Shown: positions 1-4,505 of the stretch, piece after piece | Layout of the letters: the number at the start of each line of letters is the position of its first letter | Position numbering within the stretch: the first letter of the stretch is position 1 | Assembly (NCBI GenBank): GCA_035291645.1 | Contig: DATDRQ010000080.1 | Location: forward strand, 1 to 5,021 | From: DATDRQ01 sp035291645 | GTDB taxonomy: Bacteria > Chloroflexota > Anaerolineae > Anaerolineales > UBA4823 | DNA: 5,021 nucleotides | Direction: 5' to 3' | The notes under the pieces: model-generated | Databases searched by the model: none | Told to the model about the DNA's origin: nothing | Seen by the model: the letters and a program-made list of their open reading frames with translations, nothing else | Program-made: the position numbers and the translations under genes

Positions 1-23
1 TTCTCGATGACGACGGTTTTCAT
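1..23 (-). CDS. Possible start of a divergent gene, cut by the window edge
   Basis: On the minus strand an ATG at 23-21 opens a frame that runs off the left edge after seven codons and reads MKTVVIE. That is a plausible N-terminus for a soluble protein (a hydrophobic beta-strand after Met-Lys), but far too short to assign a family. Upstream on the minus strand there is a GGAAAA stretch (36-31), about seven bases before the ATG, which is a weak ribosome-binding-site candidate. The layout would make this gene divergent from the valS leader, with both sets of control signals between 24 and about 95. The call rests on the start codon, the absence of a stop in seven codons and the layout only, so it may be chance. 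Confidence 0.3.
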
Positions 24-30
24 GAAGTTA

Positions 31-43
31 TTTTCCGGGAAAA
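31..43. repeat. 13-bp perfect palindrome (TTTTCC-G-GGAAAA)
   Basis: Six-base arms TTTTCC and GGAAAA flank a single central G. The palindrome lies between the possible minus-strand start at 23 and the valS promoter at 61-89. Its position would suit a repressor operator for the divergent gene, and it also overlaps that gene's only ribosome-binding-site candidate. No second copy is visible in the window, so an operator role is only an inference. Confidence 0.3.
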
Positions 44-60
44 ATCCCCCAAACTGCCCG

Positions 61-89
61 TTGACTCGCATCCAAAATATCGCTATAAT
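61..89 (+). promoter_or_regulatory. Sigma-70-type promoter of the valS T-box leader
   Basis: The -35 box TTGACT (61-66) matches five of six consensus bases and the -10 box TATAAT (84-89) matches all six. They are separated by the optimal 17 bp. Transcription should start near position 96, in an A/C-rich unstructured stretch (90-119) just ahead of Stem I of the T-box. The strength of the core promoter fits a gene whose output is set mainly by attenuation downstream rather than by weak initiation. Confidence 0.85.
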
Positions 90-124
90 CATCACAATCA
101 ACATCAACTGCATATTCACGCTCT

Positions 125-220
125 CTCTGGGAGGAGTAGGCATCGTAGGCGCTGACAGAGAAGGATTGGCCGCCGGCTGAGAGCCACCCGCAGCCGCCCA
201 CCGCCGAAGGTCGCCCGGAG
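125..220 (+). promoter_or_regulatory. T-box Stem I with GUC (Val) specifier loop
   Basis: The lower helix pairs CTCTGGG (125-131) with CCCGGAG (214-220). Above it lies the specifier loop: AGTA (135-138) on the 5' side and GAA (206-208), G209, then GTC (210-212) followed by purine G213 on the 3' side. This is the order seen in well-studied leaders such as glyQS, where the specifier follows GAA plus one base and precedes a purine. The loop is closed by GGC (139-141) with GCC (203-205), and the stem continues as GGCGCTG (148-154) with CAGCCGCC (191-198), leaving one bulged C. An AGAG (157-160) sits where an AG bulge is expected, and GGCT/AGCC (175-178/182-185) could close an apical loop. Pairing of CGTA-GGCG (144-151) with CGCC-GAA (202-208) is an alternative register that leaves the same GTC as specifier. 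The elbow-binding apical motifs are not clear to me. Confidence 0.8.
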
Positions 221-254
221 CATCTGCCGAAGAACGCGGAAATTTTTTTCTTGT

Positions 255-278
255 CTCATATCTCATAATTGAGATGAG
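255..278 (+). other. Linker hairpin between Stem I and Stem II
   Basis: CTCAT (255-259) and CTCA (262-265) pair with TGAG (270-273) and ATGAG (274-278), giving nine base pairs with a two-base bulge (260-261) and a TAAT loop. It directly abuts Stem II, which begins at 279, so the two helices could stack coaxially. A T-run at 243-249 precedes it. The stem is AU-rich compared with the GC-rich remainder of the leader. Confidence 0.6.
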
Positions 279-357
279 GGTCTCTGAACCCGGACGCGGG
301 CTGCGGAGGCCAGGCCAGACATAATTCCGCCAGTAGACCGGCACGGGCAGCCCGTTA
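279..357 (+). promoter_or_regulatory. T-box Stem II and Stem IIA/B element
   Basis: Stem II has an outer helix GGTCT (279-283) with AGACC (335-339) and an inner helix GCGGA (303-307) with TCCGC (326-330). A GTAGA on the 3' side (333-337) resembles the S-turn sequence typical of Stem II. The next element pairs ACGGG (343-347) with CCCGT (351-355) around a CAG loop and ends in the CCGTTA sequence that is characteristic of Stem IIA/B in T-box leaders. In that family this element forms a pseudoknot with downstream sequence; I have not resolved the partner strand here. A competing pairing of CGGGCTG (297-303) with CAGCCCG (348-354) is also possible. Confidence 0.75.
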
Positions 358-364
358 GCGCGAA

Positions 365-384
365 GCCCCGCTGTTTGGCGGGGT
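365..384 (+). promoter_or_regulatory. T-box Stem III hairpin
   Basis: CCCCGC (366-371) pairs with GCGGGG (378-383) around a six-base loop (TGTTTG), and a G-U pair (365/384) can close the base. It lies between the Stem IIA/B element and the antiterminator, the expected place for Stem III. It lacks a T-run and is therefore not a terminator. Confidence 0.75.
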
Positions 385-419
385 GATGAGAGCGCCGGAG
401 CCGTTGCGCCCGGCGAAGC

Positions 420-454
420 GAGGTGGTACCGCGGAAGGCCTTCCTTTCGTCCTC
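420..454 (+). promoter_or_regulatory. T-box antiterminator with UGGU bulge
   Basis: Helix A1 pairs GAGG (420-423) with CCTC (451-454). The seven-base bulge TGGTACC (424-430) follows. Helix A2 pairs GCGGAAGG (431-438) with CCTTTCGT (443-450), including two G-U pairs, with CCTT (439-442) as loop. This matches the geometry established for T-box antiterminators: two helices flanking a seven-base bulge whose first four bases bind the tRNA 3' end. UGGU is complementary to ACCA, so the fourth bulge base fits a tRNA with A at discriminator position 73, as is usual for bacterial tRNA-Val. Its 3' strand is the same sequence as the terminator's 5' arm, which gives the on/off switch. Confidence 0.85.
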
Positions 455-477
455 ACGGGCGAAGGGAGTTTTGTTTT
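441..477 (+). terminator. Intrinsic terminator of the T-box leader (attenuator)
   Basis: The arms TTCCTTTCGTCC (441-452) and GGGCGAAGGGAG (457-468) pair over 12 positions, including G-U pairs, with a TCAC loop (453-456). The T-run TTTTGTTTT (469-477) follows at once. The CGTCC...GGGCG apex resembles the conserved apex of other T-box terminators. When tRNA-Val is charged this hairpin should form and release a transcript of roughly 380 nt. Confidence 0.9.
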
Positions 478-528
478 AAAGCCCCGGGTTGCCTGCCCGA
501 AGGCCACTCGGTGATAACCGATTGTTAT

Positions 529-535
529 AGGAGGA
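529..535 (+). promoter_or_regulatory. Strong Shine-Dalgarno site of valS
   Basis: AGGAGGA at 529-535 is close to a perfect anti-16S match. It places the ATG at 539 four bases after the AGGAGG core. It decides the valS start and lies downstream of the attenuator, so translation initiation is not itself masked by the T-box structure. Confidence 0.85.
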
Positions 536-538
536 CCC

Positions 539-3259
539 ATGCCCGACCATACCCTGCCCAAGACCTACGACTTCCACGCCACCGAGCGACGCATCTACGC
601 CTGGTGGGAGCAGCACGGCTACTTCAAGCCCTGGAACGACCCGCGCCGGCCGGGCTTCGACCCGGCGGTCGAGCCTTTCGTGATCGCCATCCCCCCGCCC
701 AACGTGACCGGCGAGCTGCACCTGGGCCACGCCATGTTCGTCGCCATGGAAGACCTGATGATCCGTTACCAGCGCATGAAGGGCGTCCCGGCGCTGTGGG
801 TGCCCGGCAGCGACCACGCCGGCATCGCCACCCAGCTCCAGATCGAGAAGGCCCTGGCGAAGGAGGGCTGCACCCGCGAGCAGATCGGGCGGGAGGAGTT
901 CCTGAAACGCACCTGGGCCTGGAAGGAGAAGTACGGCGGGATCATCGCCGACCAGATCCGCCGCCTGGGCGCCTCCTGCGATTGGGAGCGCGAGCGCTTC
1001 ACCCTGGACGAGGGGCTGTCGCGGGCGGTGCGGGAGGCCTTCGTGCGCCTGTTCGAGAAAGGGCTGATCTACCGCGGGCCGCGCCTGATCAACTGGTCGC
1101 CCGGCCTGAAGACGGCCGTCTCCGACCTGGAGGTGGAGTACTCCGAGGAGCCGGGCACGCTCTACTACTTCAAGTACATGCTGGCCGCTTCAGAGGGCGA
1201 GTTCATCCCGGTCGCCACCACGCGCCCGGAGACCATCCTGGGCGACACCGCCGTCGCCGTCCACCCGGAGGACCCGCGCTTCAGCCGTTACGTCGGGCGA
1301 GAGGTGCTGGTGCCGGTGCTGGGGCGGCGCATCCCGGTGATCCCCGACGAGTACGTCGACCGGGAGTTCGGCACCGGCGCCCTCAAGATCACACCCGGCC
1401 ACGACCCGAACGACTACGCCATCGGCCAGCGCCACGGGCTGCCGGTCATCTCGGTGCTGGACGAAGCCGCCCGAGTCACCGGGGCGGGCGGTCCCTACGC
1501 CGGGCAGGATCGCTTCGAGGCGCGCTCCAACCTCTGGCAGGACATGCGCGCCGCCGGGCTGGTGATCAAGGAGCAGCCCTACACGCTCAGCGTGCCGCGC
1601 TCGCAGCGCGGCGGCGAGATCGTCGAGCCGATGATCTCCACCCAGTGGTTCGTGCGCATCGCCCCGCTGGCGGAGGCCGCCCTGGGTGCGGTGCGCGACG
1701 GGCGGGTGCGCATCATCCCCGAGCACTTCACCAAGGTCTACTATAACTGGCTGGAGAACATCCAGGACTGGTGCATCTCGCGCCAGCTGTGGTGGGGGCA
1801 CCGTATCCCGGTCTGGTACTGCCAGGAGTGCGGCAAGATGTTCGCCGCCCGTGAAGATCCCGACATTTGCCCCAAGTGCGGGGGCAGCCGGCTTGAGCAG
1901 GACCCGGATGTACTGGACACCTGGTTCTCGTCCGGCCTGTGGCCCTTCTCCACCCTCGGCTGGCCCGAGGACACGCCCGACGTCAGATACTTCTACCCCA
2001 CCTCGGTCATGGAGACCGGCTACGACATCCTGTTCTTCTGGGTGGCGCGCATGATCATGTTCGGGTTGGAGTTTACCGGACAGGTTCCCTTCCACACCGT
2101 CTACCTGCACGGGCTGATCCGCGACGAGCAGAGTCGCAAGATGAGCAAGACAACCGGCAACGTGATCGACCCGCTGGAGGTGATGGACGAGCTGGGCACG
2201 GATGCCTTGCGCTTCACCCTGCTGGTCGGTTCGACGCCCGGGCATGACACCAACGTCAGCCTCAAGAAGGTGGTGGCTAACCGTAACTTCGCCAACAAGC
2301 TGTGGAACGCCGCCCGCTTGATCACTGGCGCCATCCCGCAGGCTCCGGCTGCCCCGCAGAGCGAGCCGGAGTACACCCTGGCGGACGCCTGGATATGGGC
2401 CCGCTTCAAGCAGCTCACCCGCTCAGTCGAGCAGCTCTTCCAGAACTACATGTACGGCGAGGCCGGGCGGCAGATCTACGACTTCTTCTGGGGCGATTTC
2501 GCCGATTGGTATTTAGAGATCGCCAAGCAGCAGGTGGGGCAGGGCGGCGACCGGGCTTTCTACACCGTCGACCGCCTGGTGCGCATCTTCGACGGCGTCT
2601 TGCGCATGCTGCACCCCTTCACCCCCTTCGTGACGGAGGAGATCTGGGGGCACCTGAAGCGCGCCGCCCAGGCCCACTCCGACCGGCTGCTCCCGATGCC
2701 CGGCGCCTGGGAGGAAGCGCTGATCGTGGCCCGCTGGCCCCAACCGGAGCCGGAAGTGGCCCAGGATGCGGACAGCTTGGTCCGCTTCACCCTGCTGCAG
2801 GACATCGTGCGGGCAATCCGCAACCTGCGCGCCGAGAAGAACGTCAGGCCCGGCCAGCGCCTCCCGGCCATCCTGGTCTGCCCGCCAGAGATTGCAGAGA
2901 TGCTGGAGGAGGAGAAAGCTAATCTGGCTACCCTGGCGCGCCTGGATGCAGAGTTGCTCTCCATCGTCCCGCACGGTGGGACCGCCTTCCCCAAGCCGGA
3001 GGGTCACATCACTCTGGTGGTCGGCCCGGTGGAAGTCTACCTGCCGCTGTCCGGGCTGGTCGAGGCCGGCGAGGAGCGCGCCCGCCTGGAGAAGGACCAG
3101 GCCGAAGTGGGCGCCCAGATCGAGAGGCTGGAAACCCTGCTATCCAGCCCGTTCGCAGAGAAGGCCCCGGCCGCCGTGGTCCAGAAGGAGCGCGAGAAAC
3201 TGGCCGGCTATCAGGAGACGGCCGCCAAACTGCGCGCCCAGCTGCAGGCGCTCGGCTAG
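539..3259 (+). CDS. valS: Valyl-tRNA synthetase (class Ia)
   Basis: The 906-residue cytoplasmic enzyme charges tRNA-Val with valine using ATP and edits mischarged threonine. Its length lies between the B. subtilis and E. coli enzymes. The catalytic Rossmann fold carries PPPNVTGELHLGH (52-64), which includes the HIGH signature as HLGH. The inserted CP1 editing domain spans roughly 190-350 (TTRPETILGDTAVAVHP from 227; GTGALKITPGHDP from 278). The block GGEIVEPMISTQWFV (358-372) and DVLDTWFSSGLWPFS (457-471) are typical of ValS. Four cysteines (428, 431, 444, 447) form a zinc-ribbon-like CxxC...CxxC, as in the Thermus enzyme but not in the B. subtilis one. KMSKT (534-538) is the KMSKS loop with a final Ser-to-Thr change. 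The helical anticodon-binding domain covers about 615-770, and residues 840-906 look like the C-terminal coiled-coil arm. All core motifs are intact. Expression is set by the T-box leader. The gene appears to be transcribed alone: the next gene is 245 bp away with its own promoter candidate. Confidence 0.98.
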   Translation: MPDHTLPKTYDFHATERRIYAWWEQHGYFKPWNDPRRPGFDPAVEPFVIAIPPPNVTGELHLGHAMFVAMEDLMIRYQRMKGVPALWVPGSDHAGIATQLQIEKALAKEGCTREQIGREEFLKRTWAWKEKYGGIIADQIRRLGASCDWERERFTLDEGLSRAVREAFVRLFEKGLIYRGPRLINWSPGLKTAVSDLEVEYSEEPGTLYYFKYMLAASEGEFIPVATTRPETILGDTAVAVHPEDPRFSRYVGREVLVPVLGRRIPVIPDEYVDREFGTGALKITPGHDPNDYAIGQRHGLPVISVLDEAARVTGAGGPYAGQDRFEARSNLWQDMRAAGLVIKEQPYTLSVPRSQRGGEIVEPMISTQWFVRIAPLAEAALGAVRDGRVRIIPEHFTKVYYNWLENIQDWCISRQLWWGHRIPVWYCQECGKMFAAREDPDICPKCGGSRLEQDPDVLDTWFSSGLWPFSTLGWPEDTPDVRYFYPTSVMETGYDILFFWVARMIMFGLEFTGQVPFHTVYLHGLIRDEQSRKMSKTTGNVIDPLEVMDELGTDALRFTLLVGSTPGHDTNVSLKKVVANRNFANKLWNAARLITGAIPQAPAAPQSEPEYTLADAWIWARFKQLTRSVEQLFQNYMYGEAGRQIYDFFWGDFADWYLEIAKQQVGQGGDRAFYTVDRLVRIFDGVLRMLHPFTPFVTEEIWGHLKRAAQAHSDRLLPMPGAWEEALIVARWPQPEPEVAQDADSLVRFTLLQDIVRAIRNLRAEKNVRPGQRLPAILVCPPEIAEMLEEEKANLATLARLDAELLSIVPHGGTAFPKPEGHITLVVGPVEVYLPLSGLVEAGEERARLEKDQAEVGAQIERLETLLSSPFAEKAPAAVVQKEREKLAGYQETAAKLRAQLQALG

Positions 3260-3318
3260 AATGCGGCCTTATACTCGGCGCAAGTCTATGCTGTCCACTC
3301 GGCAAACGGGTATCGTCA

Positions 3319-3337
3319 GAGGCGAGGCTTCAGCCGG
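3319..3337 (+). repeat. REP-like palindromic unit 1
   Basis: GAGGCGAGGCTTCAGCCGG differs from unit 3 (3381-3399) at a single base of 19. Its core GGCTTCAGCC has GGCT/AGCC arms. It faces unit 2 in inverted orientation across a 10-base spacer (3338-3347). The tetranucleotide before the core is degenerate here (AGAG rather than GGAG). Confidence 0.7.
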
Positions 3338-3347
3338 AAAGCGCCAA

Positions 3348-3367
3348 CCGGCTAAAGCCTGGACTCC
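3348..3367 (-). repeat. REP-like palindromic unit 2 (inverted)
   Basis: Read on the minus strand this is GGAGTCCAGGCTTTAGCCGG. Its last 13 bases (3360-3348) are identical to 3387-3399 of unit 3, and it begins with GGAG, one of the tetranucleotides that characterise REP sequences mobilised by RAYT transposases. With unit 1 it can form a long imperfect hairpin (3319-3366), the arrangement called a REPIN or BIME. Confidence 0.7.
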
Positions 3368-3379
3368 GGTAAACTGGCT

Positions 3380-3399
3380 GGAGGCGAGGCTTTAGCCGG
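3380..3399 (+). repeat. REP-like palindromic unit 3
   Basis: GGAGGCGAGGCTTTAGCCGG carries the GGAG prefix and the GGCTTTAGCC core. It is a direct repeat of unit 1 and an inverted repeat of unit 2. The three units lie in the gap between valS and the Nudix gene, where REP elements usually settle. They have no T-run and are not classical terminators, though the folded pair could slow or stabilise the 3' end of the valS transcript. Confidence 0.7.
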
Positions 3400-3423
3400 C
3401 GATCATGGGCCGCCGCTCAACCG

Positions 3424-3452
3424 CTGATGGCTGTCCGCTGTGGGTGTATAAT
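3424..3452 (+). promoter_or_regulatory. Candidate promoter of the Nudix gene
   Basis: A perfect -10 hexamer TATAAT is at 3447-3452, preceded directly by GGTG. At 17 bp spacing the -35 position (3424-3429, CTGATG) matches the consensus in only three of six bases. In sequence this GC-rich, an isolated TATAAT in an intergenic gap is suggestive. The predicted transcript would start near 3459, giving a leader of about 46 nt that begins with the hairpin at 3462-3480. Confidence 0.5.
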
Positions 3453-3461
3453 CGAATCCAC

Positions 3462-3480
3462 CGGCCGGCATCACCGGCCG
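3462..3480 (+). other. GC-rich hairpin in the Nudix 5' leader
   Basis: CGGCCGG (3462-3468) and CCGGCCG (3474-3480) pair perfectly over seven all-GC base pairs around a CATCA loop. There is no T-run, so it is not an intrinsic terminator for upstream transcription. It would lie at the extreme 5' end of a transcript started from the TATAAT at 3447-3452, a position where hairpins often protect mRNA from decay; that role is inference. Confidence 0.55.
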
Positions 3481-3504
3481 AGACGGGGGCGTTCGTGAAC
3501 CAGT

Positions 3505-3954
3505 ATGGGCACTCATCCGACCAAAACGCAGGTCTCCGCCGGTGGTGTGGCCTACCGGGAGCTGGATGGCAGCCTTCAGGTTGCCCTGATCTCCGTGGGT
3601 CAAGAAGAGCGCTGGCAGCTGCCCAAAGGCACGGTGGGTAAAGGCGAATCCAATGAGGAAACCGCCATCCGGGAAGTGCGTGAGGAGACCGGCCTGCAGA
3701 CCGAGTTGGTCCAGCCGATCGACAAGATCGAGTACTGGTTCAATTACAGGGACCGGTCAAGCCCGGTGCGCATCCACAAGTACGTTCACTTTTTCCTGCT
3801 CCGCTACCTGAGCGGGGATATACGAGACCATGACCAGGAAGTGAACGAAGCCCGCTGGGTGGACATCCAGCAGGCCGAGGCCATGCTGACCTTCGAAAGC
3901 GAGAAGGGCATCCTGGCGAAGGCCAGGGGGATGTTACAACGTAAGGCGGGCTGA
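3505..3954 (+). CDS. Nudix hydrolase (MutT/Ap4A-like)
   Basis: This 149-residue single-domain cytoplasmic protein hydrolyses a nucleoside diphosphate linked to another moiety. A complete Nudix box GX5EX7REUXEEXGU runs from G42 to L64, with E48 and REVREETGL (56-64) supplying the Mg-binding glutamates. The preceding WQLPKGTV (37-44) and the N-terminal SAGGVAYRE strand (11-19) are typical of small Nudix enzymes related to diadenosine-polyphosphate hydrolases. EVNEARWVD (112-120) is the usual final strand. The exact substrate cannot be told from sequence; Ap4A/Ap6A-like is a guess from the LPKG context. An in-frame TGA at 3496-3498 rules out a longer N-terminus. The ribosome-binding site is poor: only GGGGG at 3485-3489, about 15 bases from the ATG, so initiation may be weak. 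It lies on the same strand as valS but behind the REP-like repeats and its own promoter candidate. Confidence 0.93.
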   Translation: MGTHPTKTQVSAGGVAYRELDGSLQVALISVGQEERWQLPKGTVGKGESNEETAIREVREETGLQTELVQPIDKIEYWFNYRDRSSPVRIHKYVHFFLLRYLSGDIRDHDQEVNEARWVDIQQAEAMLTFESEKGILAKARGMLQRKAG

Positions 3955-4001
3955 TTCATTAAAGGGGGAAGTCAATTCCAGCAGGGATGGCGAGTATATG
4001 T

Positions 4002-4005
4002 GGAG
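4002..4005 (+). promoter_or_regulatory. Ribosome-binding site selecting the ATG at 4015
   Basis: GGAG at 4002-4005 is nine bases before the ATG at 4015. An in-frame GTG at 4000 would add five residues (MERSE) but has only AGGG about 13 bases upstream. The ATG start also gives the N-terminus MNKSEVLSALEESR, which resembles the usual beginning of DinB-like proteins, so it is preferred. Confidence 0.55.
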
Positions 4006-4014
4006 CGCAGTGAG

Positions 4015-4500
4015 ATGAATAAATCAGAAGTCTTATCCGCCCTCGAGGAAAGCCGGGAGAAATTCCTGGACGCCATCGAAGGGCTGCCAGAAGAGGCGAT
4101 GGAGGAACCAGGAGTTGTTGGCGAATGGTCGGTGAAAGATATCCTGGTTCATCTTACCCGCTGGGAAGCCGAGCTGGTCAAGCTGCTCTGGCAGGCCAGG
4201 AACAAACGCACCCCCACTTCCGCTCACTTCTCGCCATCCCCGGTGGATGAGTTGAACGAGCGTTGGTACCGAGAATCGCATGACCGGCCTCTGCAAGCGG
4301 TGCTCGAAGATTTTCACGGAGTGCGCAACCAGACCATCCGGCGGGTCGAGCAGCTTCCCGAGCAGGCCTTCGAGGACTTGAAGTTTTACTCCTGGCTGGG
4401 CGATCAGGCGCTGTGGAAATGGATCGCCGAGGATAGCTTTGCCCACGAAACCGAACACGAAGAGCAGGTGCGCATCTGGCGCTCTAGAAAAGAAGGTTAA
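4015..4500 (+). CDS. DinB-like four-helix-bundle protein (DinB/DfsB type)
   Basis: From the preferred ATG the protein has 161 residues, the normal size for this superfamily; from the GTG at 4000 it would have 166. It is predicted to be cytoplasmic and nearly all helical, with no signal peptide or membrane segment. GEWSVKDILVHLTRWE (36-51) is the conserved second-helix region and provides H46. FAHETEHEEQVRIW (142-155) provides H144 and H148. These three histidines occupy the usual positions of the DinB metal-binding triad. The superfamily includes thiol-dependent S-transferases, DNA-damage-induced proteins and ClbS/DfsB-type resistance proteins, so no substrate can be assigned. The gene starts 60 bp after the Nudix stop and ends five bases before the ATG of the next gene, which suggests joint transcription with the oxidoreductase. 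There is no terminator on either side. Confidence 0.85.
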   Translation: MNKSEVLSALEESREKFLDAIEGLPEEAMEEPGVVGEWSVKDILVHLTRWEAELVKLLWQARNKRTPTSAHFSPSPVDELNERWYRESHDRPLQAVLEDFHGVRNQTIRRVEQLPEQAFEDLKFYSWLGDQALWKWIAEDSFAHETEHEEQVRIWRSRKEG

Positions 4501-4505
4501 ACACG

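Larger units (their letters stand above)
96..477 (+). ncRNA. T-box riboswitch, tRNA-Val responsive, transcriptional type
   Basis: This leader senses the charging state of tRNA-Val and controls valS transcription. The diagnostic T-box sequence is at 421-434 and differs from the usual AGGGUGGNACCGCG consensus chiefly by one base (AGGTGGTACCGCGG). Upstream are Stem I with an AGTA...GAA S-turn and a GTC specifier (210-212), a linker hairpin (255-278), Stem II (279-339), a Stem IIA/B element ending in CCCGTTA (343-357) and Stem III (365-384). Downstream, an antiterminator (420-454) and an intrinsic terminator (441-477) share bases 441-452 and so cannot coexist. In the known mechanism, uncharged tRNA pairs its anticodon with the specifier and its NCCA end with the UGGN bulge, which stabilises the antiterminator and permits read-through. 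Charged tRNA cannot make the second contact, and transcription stops near 477. The start is inferred from the promoter at 61-89. Confidence 0.93.

Noticed and set aside
243..249. Seven-T run as an intrinsic terminator
   Set aside because: No GC-rich hairpin ends immediately before it; it lies in the linker after T-box Stem I.
433..444. 12-bp palindrome GGAAGGCCTTCC as an operator
   Set aside because: It lies inside the T-box expression platform and is explained by the antiterminator A2 helix and the terminator arm.
511..1746. Long plus-strand open frame overlapping valS in another frame (411 codons)
   Set aside because: Its translation is arginine-, proline- and alanine-rich low-complexity sequence typical of a GC-rich shadow frame, while the valS frame carries all synthetase motifs.
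1190..2245. Long minus-strand open frame (351 codons) opposite valS
   Set aside because: An antisense frame of a GC-rich gene with no recognisable domain; valS on the plus strand is unambiguous over the same span.
3261..3395. Small plus-strand frame of 44 codons just after valS
   Set aside because: No ribosome-binding site, and it reads straight through the palindromic repeats, so it is better explained as non-coding intergenic DNA.
3319..3399. CRISPR-like repeats after valS
   Set aside because: Only three units in mixed orientation with unequal, very short spacers; the inverted layout fits REP-like palindromes instead.
4000..4014. GTG at 4000 as start of the DinB-like gene
   Set aside because: In frame and possible, but the ATG at 4015 has a better-spaced GGAG and gives the more family-like N-terminus. 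The difference is only five residues.
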